DNA of 64,000 nucleotides from Panagrolaimus kolymaensis (Eukaryota > Nematoda > Chromadorea > Rhabditida > Panagrolaimidae). Numbering within the stretch: position 1 is the first letter of the stretch; each line of letters opens with the position of its first letter. Below are positions 32,539 through 43,018 of the stretch, one piece after another. The position numbers and the translations under genes are program-made. A model generated the notes under the pieces. That model saw only the letters and a program-made list of their open reading frames with translations. It ran no database searches and was not told where the DNA came from. The stretch covers positions 3,409,135-3,473,134 of the forward strand of contig JAJQJQ010000025.1 of NCBI GenBank assembly GCA_028622995.1. The letters are read 5' to 3'.

Positions 32539-33888
32539 ATGGAAAAGGGTAAAATGATTCCACTTTATGATGCGATTAACTTTGATTATGTTAATTTTTA
32601 CCAAACTTTTATTAAAATTATTTTTGCATTTACAACAACGCTTTATATATTTTACATTTATATTTTGTATGTAGCATCAAATAAAAAATTGCAAAGACAT
32701 TCGATAGTACTATTTTTTAATGTTTCATGTTCTTATTCTTTAGTGGTTATTATATTTTTATGGGGTCCAATTAGATTATTTTCAACAAATATTATTTATC
32801 CTGTTGGAATCTTGAGTCCCATGTCTTCGAAGGCTTCAGCAACATGTTGTTTCATTATTGCAACAATTTATGCTACCCTTATTGACTCTTTTTTTATAAA
32901 TTTCTTAGGTAATTTAAAACTTAATGAGGAACTGAGGTTTTGCAGTATCATGTGACGCACTAAAATTATAATATTTGATCGGTTAAATTTAATGAATCAA
33001 AATTTCTTAATTTCTGAGTTAAAATAAACAGCTCTGAATATTTTATTTTTTGGCTCTTTTTTTTTTTATCCTAGAAGTGATAGAAATTCAGCTCGACTTT
33101 TCATATTAGAATTTTTTAAAGAGCCACAAAGGAATTAATATACCTATATACAATACATATATTTTTCAGAACGACATTTTCAAATAATATCCTTTATAAA
33201 TCAAAATGGCAAAAAATTACAAAAAAAAATTTATGTTATCATGTTCATAATTTGGTGCCTTATACCGATTTCCATAACCATATATTGTTTTTCAAATTTA
33301 AACGATTCGGAAGCTTTAAATATTTTAAATGCAACTTTTGTAAATAGCGAAATTTTATTGAACTTTCACTCATCTTTTTTTCTTCTAAATTATAATTTAT
33401 ACACATTTATTTTTCTCATCTCCTGTCTCTCAGTTTACGTAATTTTTATTGTGGTATTAAATTTTTGGTTAATTTATCAGAATTATAATTATTCAAAAAA
33501 TTCACAAATTTCTTATTCTGAAATATCAAAAAAGAAATTTAAATTAATGCTTCTAACAACTTTAATTCAAATTATTTTAGCTGCAATTTTTTTTGTACCT
33601 ATGATTTTTTTAGGATTATTCGCAATACTTCCAATGGATATTATAAATACATTCGATTTTATTATAAAAAATTTAAATTTACCAAAAATATTTGTTTGCT
33701 GTCTTTCATTGACAGCCATATTTCCAATGGTTTCTATTTTCAACGGTATTGTTACAATAAAATCATACAGAGAAATAGTAAAACAAATTTTTTATAATAT
33801 TTTTAAACTTATGACTCGCTCGAGAGCTGTGGCACCTGTTAATTTAAGAATCGTTAATGTAAAAATTTCCAGTTTTCAAAATGGTTAA
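32539..33888 (+). CDS. 7TM receptor, tandem copy 1
   Basis: Exons 32539-32908 and 33170-33888, 362 aa; phase-1 intron (TTAG|GTAATT...TTTTTCAG|AACGA). The splice creates INFLERHFQIISF, with ERH at the cytoplasmic end of TM3. Other marks: GPIRLFSTNIIYPVGILSP between TM2 and TM3, ISKKKFKLMLLTTLIQ before TM6 and IKSYREIVKQI after TM7, all typical of the Str/Srh superfamily. I cannot assign a subfamily. The paralogue starts 0.8 kb downstream with the same exon layout. Predicted sensory receptor. Confidence 0.85.
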
Positions 33889-34697
33889 AAAAGAAATAAC
33901 GATGGAAAGATGGCTCATAATATTTATGAAAACTTCAAAGAAATTAGAAATTTTTCTATGTAATTTTGTTTATGAAGCTAAAACAATAAAAATTTTTATA
34001 AAATATTTTTTGTGTTAAATATTTTATAGATTCTTGAAATTTACCAATGCAAAATTCAGTGTAGTGCCATTAAAGAGGCTCCGAAATAATTTAAAATGTC
34101 ACATTTGAAAGACGTTTTAATTGATAAATATTGAATGAATATTAATAAAAAAAATTGGCGAAATATTTATTTTATCAAAACACTTTTACTTTAATGAAGG
34201 AAAATATAGGAAAAAATTAAAGATTAAATATCTGAAAATGTTAGAACCAAAAGCAAATAGCTACAACTTTTGAATAAATAATGATTTGATCTTCAATGCT
34301 TTCTGCAAAAAAGGATAAAAAAAATTATAAAAAAGGGTTTACACAAAGGTTCGAAAAAAGTGTAATAACGTTCAGAGAAATTTAATAATTCCTGCATCTA
34401 ATTAACTTTTTTTTCCATTAAACTTATCAATGAATTTAGTGACGATTATGGAAAAGTGGATTGGCTACACATACCTCGAAATAGTTGAAAGCTCCTAAAA
34501 TGTTAAAGAATGTAGTTTCTAAAACAGGTGTTTGTGTGAAACGAATAAAATATTAATAGCGTTATTTGAAAAAGAAAGACTTTCACCAATGAAAACAAAC
34601 AAGCTTTCTCAAGAAAGAAAAAAGTAATCTTTGTTTTATAAAAATGCGGCAAAAAAATTTGTAGCAAAAATATATATTTTTTTTATTAATTTAGGAA
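33889..34697. other. Intergenic, no gene seen
   Basis: AT-rich spacer between tandem receptors. Confidence 0.6.
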
Positions 34698-35859
34698 ATG
34701 TTAAAACCTCTCAATGAAGTAATCGATTTAGAATATGTTGGATTTTTTCAAATTTTTATTAAAATTATTTTTTTGTTTACAACTTTGCTTGTGGCATTAT
34801 ATATTTATATAATTTATATGTCCACGGATAAAAAAATGCAAATACATCGAATAATAATATATTTTAATATTATTAGTTGTTTTTGTTTGGTTTTAATAAT
34901 ATTTCTTTGGGGTCCAATTCGATTATTTTCTACGAATATTCTTTATCCTATTGGAATTTTAAGTCCAGTATCATCAACATTTTCTGCAATTTCTTGTGTG
35001 ATTATTGCATTAATTTATTGCACTCTTGGTGATTCGTTTATTTCTATTTTCTTGGGTAAATTTTCTTACAATTTTTTTGGAGATAGTTTTGACTTATTTT
35101 TTTCTGCAAGCTTTTCGCTTTATCTAAAAAAAATTTTATTCGACAAAAATATATCAAAGCTTTTGAAACTTACAAACATGGAAAGTTTCCACCAATGATT
35201 TTGTTTTAGAACGACATTTTCAAATTATCCATGTTATAAATTTAAAAACTACTCGATTAAGAATAATTATTTATTTTGCCATGTTTTTAACCTGGTTTCT
35301 AATACCCATTTCATTTACGCCATATTGTTTTTCAAATATCGACGATGTTGAAGCTTTTATTATTTTAAATTCCACAGTTGAAAACAGCAAAATTTTATTG
35401 GATTTTCAACCTTCGTTATTTATTTATAAATATAATTCTTGGACATTTTTCTTTATCATTTTTTGCATATTTTTATATGTCATTTGCCGAGCACCCGTGT
35501 GTGCGTGGTTGCTATATCAAAACTTTAATTATTCAAAAAATCATAAAATTTCTTATTCTCAAATTTCTAAAAAACGTTTCCGTTTGATGCTTCAAGCATC
35601 TTTGGTTCAAGTTATAACTTTAACAATTATGTCTCCATTCGCGATTTTCTTTGCAATGTTATCTTTATTTTCAACAAACATTCTGAATTTATTTAATTTT
35701 GTTCTTCAAAATTTAAGTTTACCTAAACTTATTGTTTGCTGCCTTTCCATAACTTCGATGTATCCGATGTTTCATGTCATTGGGGTCATCATTGCTATCA
35801 AACCATATAGAAATATTTTAAAGGATATATTATTGAGATTTTTTAGAAAAGTTAAATAA
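34698..35859 (+). CDS. 7TM receptor, tandem copy 2
   Basis: Exons 34698-35055 and 35210-35859, 335 aa. Same phase-1 intron as copy 1, joining ISIFLG to ERHFQIIHVIN. Shares GPIRLFSTNILYPIGILSP, QNFNYSKNHKISYSQISKKR and IAIKPYRNILKDI with copy 1. Frames internal to the intron (continuing past 35055) give a false longer N-terminal product. Tandem duplication of a nematode-specific receptor; ligand unknown. Confidence 0.85.
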
Positions 35860-36439
35860 ATAAATTAACGGGCTTTTTAAATATTTTTTAAAACAAGAAA
35901 AAGAGAATGAAAAAGAAAAATGGAAGGGATACAATATGATGTATTCTATAAAATTGAAAAAAAAAATTTATTCTCACGTGCTAAATTACTCATATTTTAG
36001 CTTTAATCAAAATGAAATACTTAATGTAAACAAACAATTAAATGCACTAAAAAATGATTTATAACGTTTGCTTCCGAGCGAAAGCACTTTTATTCTTATC
36101 TATAAATTTCTTTTAACTTACGCATGCTTTCAAAGTAGTGCATTAACGATTGGCTGGTTTTAAGCCTAAAATATTTTTGATTTCTTAGGTAAATAAAAGT
36201 AAATTCTATAAATTTAAAGAATATAATCAAATTCGGAGGCTCCACGCTTTTCTAGGTAAAAACTTAAAGTGTCCGGCCAATATTCTCATAACAAATTAGA
36301 CACGATGAGTTATTACTTTTTTTCTTCTACTTTCCCCCAGAAATTTTTTTTCGCTAAAGCAATCATTTATGTGATAAGCCATATCATACATGTTTTTTTG
36401 TGCATGATGCCTTAGTGAAGCAATATTTCCTTATACATA
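35860..36439. other. Intergenic, no gene seen
   Basis: AT-rich spacer; the promoter of the secreted-peptide gene is at its end. Confidence 0.55.
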
Positions 36440-36447
36440 TATAAAAG
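36440..36447 (+). promoter_or_regulatory. TATA box of the split secreted-peptide gene
   Basis: TATAAAAG, 48 bases before the ATG at 36495. The paralogue at 56784 has the same sequence (TATAAAAGCAAAA) at the same distance. Confidence 0.65.
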
Positions 36448-36741
36448 CAAAATGAACAACATAAACTTACTTCCTTTTCAAGTATTGTTGTAAAATGAAA
36501 TTAACTTACATTTTCCTCGTTTTTATTTTATTTGTTTTTACTAGTTTGGATGCGTTAGTCCTCCCGCAAAAAGTATGAATATTTTGAATATTAAAACACA
36601 AAAGACTAAAGATTTTTTAGATTAGAGATCCAGCTACTGCGGATCAAAATAAAGTCATACAATGTCGGTGAATGAACTGAAGTCAAAATCTTCCGTTTCA
36701 ATCCGGATCTTTCCGGATCGTTCCGGACGGGGCATATAGCT

Positions 36742-37440
36742 ATTAGTGCACAAGATTACTATGTAAAAAAACAAAAGGCTGTTCAGGAAAAAACTTTTAG
36801 ACGGTTGAAGAGATTAAATTTTAATTGATTTGGCTTTTAGACGGCTAATGAGATTAAATTTTTTTTATTGATTTCAATAAATTATTTTATATGTTACACT
36901 GAAACAAACAGCCGCAGCACCGTCTTCGATTTTTAACAGTAAAAAAATTTTTGGTCCGACAATTAGTTATATTTAAATTTTTTGCTTAAAATACCTTTTT
37001 TCAAACATGCTTTGTTTCAGAAAACAATAGAAAATTGGAAAAAAAAACTAAAAATTTTATTTTGTAATTGACCTTATAATTATTATTTTTTTCAATTTAC
37101 ACCAAAACATTTTTTACATCAAAAATCTTGCGAATATACGAGTTGCTTTTACATCTTATCTAATCAAGAATAAAACAAAATTTTTAATTTTTAACATTTT
37201 TAAAAAAATTTTTCAATATTAAATAGTTGGTAAAGAAGTTGGGTAATAACAATCGAAGACGGTGCTGCGGCTGTTTGTTTCAGTGTAACATATAAAATAA
37301 TTTATTGAAATCAATAAAAAAAATTTAATCTCATTAGCCGTCTAAAAGCCAAATCAATTAAAATTTAATCTCTTCAACCGTCTAAAAGTTTTTTCCTGAA
37401 CAGCCTTTTGTTTTTTTACATAGTAATCTTGTGCACTAAT
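36742..37440. repeat. Nested palindrome A (0.7 kb)
   Basis: Arms of about 210 bases; the left begins ATTAGTGCACAAGATTACTA and the right ends with the reverse complement. Arm sequence includes CAGCCGCAGCACCGTCTTCG. It abuts the left end of the outer element and has TA at both edges, so it may be a second transposon inside the first. Confidence 0.85.
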
Positions 37441-38500
37441 CTCTTGAGCCGTCTGCAACAATAATTACTAGAAACTCCGCTGCCTCCGGTCGGCGATCTT
37501 ACTTGTTTTATTGAAAAATACAAAATTGCCACTCGTATTAATGCCTATGTTTTAATAATTACTTTTCCAAAAAGTTATTGTATTGACTTTTATAAAAATT
37601 AAAACTTTTCCCGAACAATCTTATCACTCGTGTCTATTTTAATCACTTAATTTTCAATAATGAGATCCTAAAAATTGAAACATGTGTAAGCCTTTAAAAC
37701 TTTTTTTTTGCACGAATCAAAATAAACAATGAACTGAACCATTAAAAAAAAATTTATACCAGCTTGTGAAAAATTCGCAAAAAGTTAAGGTTATAGTCAT
37801 CGAGCAAGCTTACAATAGTTAAATCACTTAATTTGCGCAGCAAGCAAACCCATGTTTTGCTGATTTTTTATGTATATGAAAATTACCCAAATCATTTCAT
37901 CGCGCTTGGAAAACAAAATATAGTTTCATTCTAATTTATGCAAATTTTTTAGGTGAATTTCCTATTTTAATATAAAAGATTTCAAGATAAGATACAAAAA
38001 AACAGAGAGAAAAAGAATAATAATATGTATGGGAAATAGCGAAGCCTAGTAGCCCTGGGACTGCGACCAAAAGTAATCGAAAACGAACGAACAATAAAAA
38101 TTAATAAGAAGGAAATATTCAAGTTACTTTTCGATTAAACTCACCGAAAATAATAAAAAAAGTTCCCTATGTTTATTCTTTTCATAAACTAAACGTCAGC
38201 GTACTTTTAATTAAATTTTGCGTTTAGAATACCTAAAAGTTTTGTATGCTAATCCAATTAAATTTAGAAAAAAAAATATACGATCCAAAAGCTTAGTTAA
38301 AAAAAATTTCATTGAAAATCGTTAAAAATAATTTCGCTTTAATTTCATAATAAAGAAACTTAATATTCATAAAAAAAGTAAAATTTGTGAATATTTTATT
38401 AAAAATTTGCATATTTTCTAATGAAAACATTATTAAAAATCATAAAAAATTATTTGGATATAATTGTCTCAATTCAATTAAAACAATTTATTAAAAAAAA

Positions 38501-38570
38501 TTGTGGGGATTCGAACCTATGACAGAAATATCCAAACATCACCGCCTTCAACGCCTACGCCACACAGCAA
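38501..38570 (-). other. tRNA-like sequence inside the element
   Basis: The minus strand has GTGGCGTAGGCGTTGAAGG (A-box-like) and a perfect B box GGTTCGAATCC, 70 bases overall, as in a tRNA. The acceptor stem pairs poorly (TTGCTGT against CCCACAA), so a degenerate tRNA or SINE head is more likely than a working tRNA. Confidence 0.45.
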
Positions 38571-38946
38571 ATGTATAACAAGGAACTTTAGCCAATGATA
38601 TTTTTACTCTAAATCAAAATATTTAAATTTCCATAGCGGCATACATCTATTTTTATGTGATGTTTTTTAAAGTTAGCTTACTCATAGAGGTAATTGAGGG
38701 TGGAGAAAACGATTTTTATAGCCAGAATATGCGTTAACTTTGCTGCAACGCTCAGCGGGACATTGTGAACTTTTAAAATGTTGTGATTAAGCACTTTTTT
38801 TCTATACTTCCTTCTATTTTTTTTAAAAATTCGTCAATGCGACGAAAAATTGACCCTAAAGAGCCCTCTAATATCAACATAATTACACGAAATAAAAAAA
38901 ATCATAAATTTCGGTTAGCAGATCGGGCGTTCTCATTGCTAAAACA

Positions 38947-38977
38947 GCCGCACCCCTCGCTTCGCTCGGGGTGCGGC
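38947..38977. repeat. GC-rich hairpin
   Basis: GCCGCACCCC at 38947-38956 pairs perfectly with GGGGTGCGGC at 38968-38977 around an 11-base loop. Strikingly GC-rich in this AT-rich setting. Confidence 0.85.
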
Positions 38978-38980
38978 GGG

Positions 38981-39286
38981 ATTTTTTAATTGAGTATAGA
39001 GGGAGAAAAAAGGACAGATCGATGCGTAATTTTTTCCTCTACAAATAATATTCAAACTTTCTTTTATGAAAAATAAAAAAATAGAGGAAGTTAGTCAAAA
39101 AACTTATAAAATTTAAGTTAGTATTTTGCAACATGCAAACTTCCTTTGTCAAAAAATTAATAATTATCGATAATAACTTCCTCTATTTTTTTATTTTTCA
39201 TAAAAGAAAGTTTGAATATTATTTGTAGAGGAAAAAATTACGCATCGATCTGTCCTTTTTTCTCCCTCTATACTCAATTAAAAAAT
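38981..39286. repeat. Nested palindrome B (0.3 kb)
   Basis: Arms of about 110 bases starting ATTTTTTAATTGAGTATAGA and including GGACAGATCGATGCGTAATT, around a short AT-rich centre. It abuts the right inverted end of the outer element. Confidence 0.85.
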
Positions 39287-39785
39287 AGCTATATGCCCCG
39301 TCCGGAACGATCCGGAAAGATCCGGATTGAAACGGAAGATTTTGACTTCAGTTCATTCACCGACATTGTAGATCCTGTTGGAAATGTAAGTTTATTAATA
39401 AACTGAGAATATCCCATTTCAGAATGTGCAACTTTGTAATCTAAAACTTTTTTCGAAAGGTGATGAATAAATAATTCCAATCTCCAGAATATTTTGTTTA
39501 AAAAATCATTCAATTTTGAGTTTTTAAATGTTATCGCTTTTCTAGATGCAACACAAACAAGTCCTTGCTTTGATAAAAGATAGAATATGTACACCCGAAG
39601 TAAGTAATCCTTTTATTCTTAATCAGCAATTTTTGAAACTACCAATAATTGCATATTGATTGTTCTTTTTTAAGGACATCTCAAAAAAGAAATGTTGCTT
39701 CTGTCCCTTTGGAGATTGTGTTTGCTGTGGTGAAATTCCCATTGGAGTATGTTTCGACGACGACAATGCCAAATCTAAACCTTAA

Positions 39786-40385
39786 TTAAACGCTATATTC
39801 TATAATGTAAATATGTAAAAAGAATAAAGAAAGAAATCAAAAAAAAGTTCAGTAACCTTATTTTTCACCATGTTTTAACTTTAACATTTAAAAAATTTCC
39901 CAAAAGATTTTTTTATGAAATTACTTAAGTTTTTTCTTGTATAAATTAACTTCATTCATTTTTTTCATTCGCTACCATCTCGAACTTTATCAAGTCGAAA
40001 TTGCTTATTATCTTTTACTTTTGTTACATATGTGATGTTTACTTTTCTTGTATGCTGAATTATCACCCATTTCGAAGAAATATTTTTTCCCACTTGGCAC
40101 TTTTAATTATATGTTATTATAACGTGTAATCAAAAACGTAGCGTTATGATCTCTCTTTCACTAAACTACAGAGATATAAATGAGAGAGAGTGTTTGTTTG
40201 CCAAAAGAAAAGAAAAGATGGCGGTAGAAATTGTGTAAATAATAGCAAAAACAACTTTGTAACTGTATTTCTTTCTGCTTTAAAAAGTTGTGAAAGAAAG
40301 ACTCTTACATTCATTATAATTTTTTTTAAAACTAAACAAATTTTTACTTTATTTTATTTATCACCAAAATAAATTTCTTCAAAAG
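39786..40385. other. Intergenic, no gene seen
   Basis: AT-rich spacer upstream of a receptor. Nothing supported. Confidence 0.6.
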
Positions 40386-41534
40386 ATGGCGGATAATTTT
40401 CACTGCGTCATAACTATGTCTGGACCTTTTGGATATCAAATTGATCTCGATAGGTTTAGATGCTTTTTAGCTTATTTCTCTCGAACGTTACATCAAATAA
40501 ACTTTGGTTATATTTGCATGACCCTCTTAATAATTATTATGTTGATTTCAATTTTTGGTGGAATCAAAGAAGATTATCGTTGGTTCATTTTTAATCAAGC
40601 TTTTTGGGATTTCGCGATAAGCTATAGCTATATTTGTAATAATTGGGTACCATATTTTTATTCTGGAGTCTCTGACTCAACTTGTTTTTATAATTTTGAA
40701 ACAATATATTTAAATGATTTCTTTGTATATTCAATTAGCACCAATTCTTACTCGGCTTTATTGCTTTTATCATTTACTAGATTTTTATGTTTATATTTTC
40801 CACATTTTTATAAAAGATTGACAAGAAATAAACGGATATTTTATATTATTTTTATTTTTAATTTCATTGTCATTTTTACAAATATTCGTTACCTTTTTAG
40901 TGATTTTGGTGATCAAAGAACAGATTATCTGACACAAGAATGTATTCAACAGATGGAATTGAAAAATATTTCTCACGAATTTTGTGATAGTATTTATAAA
41001 AATGATTTTCTAGCGACTCTTTTTTATACCTTAGATAGAATTTTTAGTTGTATCATGTTTTTAAAGCTTATAATTTGCTTATTTTTTTCATTATTATCAG
41101 CGGCTTTAATTACTATTCAAATTTTAAAACAACTCAAAATCCAATTAAAGCATAACCGAAAAGCTTTAAATAGTTCTATTCGAATTTTCATCGTCATTTT
41201 GCAGCAAACATTAATCAATTTATTAGTGTTCATTATTGAATGTGTAAATAATATTCCAGTGTTTCTTGCAGCCATGCTTGAAATTAATGTCTTAACATCT
41301 TATGCTAATTATGAATGCGAAAATTGTTTAGATTTTAGACTTCCTACTTGGCTTGATGGAGAATATGGATTGGCTTATCTTCCAGTCTTACAAGCAATCG
41401 TGCAGTTTCGAATTTTTATTGAATCTTTGATTACTCTATTTATCATGACTGGATATAGAGAATGTGTTGTTCGTTTAATTAAAATTCCATTTAAAACCCT
41501 TCAAATCTCAATCTCTAATATAACCGTAATTTAA
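40386..41534 (+). CDS. 7TM receptor, divergent Srh-like
   Basis: Single exon, 382 aa, longer than the other receptors here because of loops between TM4-TM5 and TM6-TM7. After TM1 it reads IKEDYRWFIFNQAFWDFAIS, recalling FKWFIFNHSIWCLAFE of the Srh-like genes. TM3 ends LLSFTRFLCLYFPHFYKRLT, and the C-terminal end is ESLITLFIMTGYRECVVRL. Two Cys in the TM6-TM7 loop (YECENCLDF) are unusual. A nematode serpentine receptor is safe; the subfamily is uncertain. Confidence 0.8.
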   Translation: MADNFHCVITMSGPFGYQIDLDRFRCFLAYFSRTLHQINFGYICMTLLIIIMLISIFGGIKEDYRWFIFNQAFWDFAISYSYICNNWVPYFYSGVSDSTCFYNFETIYLNDFFVYSISTNSYSALLLLSFTRFLCLYFPHFYKRLTRNKRIFYIIFIFNFIVIFTNIRYLFSDFGDQRTDYLTQECIQQMELKNISHEFCDSIYKNDFLATLFYTLDRIFSCIMFLKLIICLFFSLLSAALITIQILKQLKIQLKHNRKALNSSIRIFIVILQQTLINLLVFIIECVNNIPVFLAAMLEINVLTSYANYECENCLDFRLPTWLDGEYGLAYLPVLQAIVQFRIFIESLITLFIMTGYRECVVRLIKIPFKTLQISISNITVI

Positions 41535-41736
41535 ATTAAAATAAATATTGTATTCATTAATAATTGAAATGAAGCTTTATTTGCATTGGTCGTAATTTTA
41601 TTTTTTATTTTGCTTTTGAAAGAAAAATTGTGAATTTATTTTTTTCATTTTATTGCAACGGAAACTTTTTTAATTTACAAAAAATATTTAATTAAACAGA
41701 GAAACTTTGCTTTGAAAACGAGTATCAACAGATTTT

Positions 41737-42599
41737 TTAAAAAGCTTTAAAATAAACTGTTGCATACAAAGTAATATTTAAAGATACTACTGTGACGCCA
41801 TAAGAACCAATAAAGTCATAAAGTTGTTGACCAGAAATCTAAAAAAAATATACGAAAGATTAAATAATTATGGATTGTAAAAAAACGTTACCAAAGTAAA
41901 TATTTGTCCAACCACAAAAGGAAAAAGTTCAATAATCGTTGTAGAAATAATTAAAATTACAACAATTTTATTAATATGCTTAACTTTTTTGCTATTGGTA
42001 TCCATCGAATTTCTAATTAAAAATGTTAAAATAATAGCTAAAATAATATTTATACAACTTAAAGAAATTTTAATATAAAGCAAGTAGCGGTTGGTTTTAG
42101 GCAGCAAACACGCAAAATGTTGGGAATCAGTTTTAGAATTTATTGGATAAAATTCTAAATAACTATTAAAAAAACCGGTGGCAATCCAAATAACAATCAG
42201 TCCAATACTTGCAAAGAAAGCATAAATTAATTGCTTTGGTTTTGTGTATTTCGCAGGAAAGTAAAGTGACAAACATCTTTCAAAACAAAGAAAAGATTCA
42301 GCGACGGAATTGGAAGTTAGCAAAATTGATGGTCCACCTCCGAAAAAATATAAAGCAATGGCATCATAGGTTCCATTTGAAGGACGCCAAAAAATTAACA
42401 AATATCCCGAATATGCAAAAGTTAATAAAGCCCAAATAAAAATAAAACAAAAATATATTGTAATTGTTGGAGAAATGTTTACACTTTTCTTTAAAACATT
42501 TTTACGAAATAAAACATTGATGGAATAAAATAATGAAATTAGTGAAAGTAAAAAACACGAAACAGCGTGAAATAAATTTACATAAATTATATACGCCAT
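41737..42599 (-). CDS. Srbc-like 7TM chemoreceptor
   Basis: Exons 42599-41892 (236 codons) and 41838-41737, phase-0 intron GTAACG...TTTTAG, 269 aa. TM3 is followed by CFERCLSLYFPAKYTKPKQ, where Asp of the usual DR pair is Glu. Exon 2 gives ISGQQLYDFIGSYGVTVVSL and ends soon after TM7, so the cytoplasmic tail is very short. Same intron position as the other Srbc-like genes. Ligand unknown. Confidence 0.9.
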
Positions 42600-43018
42600 T
42601 TCAAAGTAACGATTAAAAGATTCAAGTTTATAATTATAAATACGCTTACAATCGAGGCTAAAATTTAAATAATATGAAAGAATTTACTTTTCAACTACCT
42701 CCCTCACTAATCACATAAGATTAAAATATTTTTTAGTCATTACTTCGAAAAATACAAAATTGTTTAAGAGCTTTTTTTATAGCCCTTCCTGTCTTGTAGT
42801 AATTAAGAATGTATTCTATGAACTTTTATTAAAAAAATAATTTTCAAAGAATTTTTTATAACGACACAAAAATATGTATGACATTTCTCACGCTTTGCAG
42901 AAAGTAAAAAAATGGCGTTGATTACAAATTGTATTTTTCAACTTCGGAAAATTCAAATTTGGCAAAGAAATTTTTAAGCTACAACGAATGTCTTTTTTGA
43001 AACAGAGTTTTGTAATTT
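42600..43018. other. Intergenic, no gene seen
   Basis: Upstream of the Srbc-like receptor and downstream of the protease. Nothing supported. Confidence 0.6.

Larger units (their letters stand above)
36660..39368. mobile_element. 2.7-kb non-autonomous element, TA target, 85-bp inverted ends
   Basis: Ends are identical inverted repeats of about 85 bases beginning CAATGTCGGTGAATGAACTG, flanked on both sides by TA (36658-36659 and 39369-39370), as in Tc1/mariner elements. There is no transposase frame. It contains two further palindromes (36742-37440 and 38981-39286), a tRNA-like piece and a GC hairpin. The longest frames inside are translations of the ends, such as MPRPERSGKIRIETEDF. Confidence 0.88.
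36495..39785 (+). pseudogene. Small secreted Cys-rich peptide gene split by a transposon
   Basis: Exon 1 (36495-36572) is a signal peptide, MKLTYIFLVFILFVF, ending LVLPQK. Exon 2 starts at 36621 with IRDPATADQNKVI and is cut at 36659 by a 2.7-kb element. It resumes at 39371 with DPVGN before a GTAAGT donor. Exon 3 is 39546-39599 and exon 4 is 39675-39785, coding for a Cys-rich end with KKKCCFCPFGDCVCC and a TAA. Taking out the element and one TA leaves the frame open across the junction. The paralogue at 56593-56784 has an uninterrupted exon 2. As it stands the exon reads into a TGA within 15 bases of the insertion, so the gene is probably dead unless the element is spliced out. Function unknown. 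Confidence 0.75.

Noticed and set aside
39212..39406. Frame beginning MNIICRGKNYASIC then MPRPERSGKIR
   Set aside because: It is made of palindrome B and the inverted end of the element joined to the tail of exon 2, not a separate gene.
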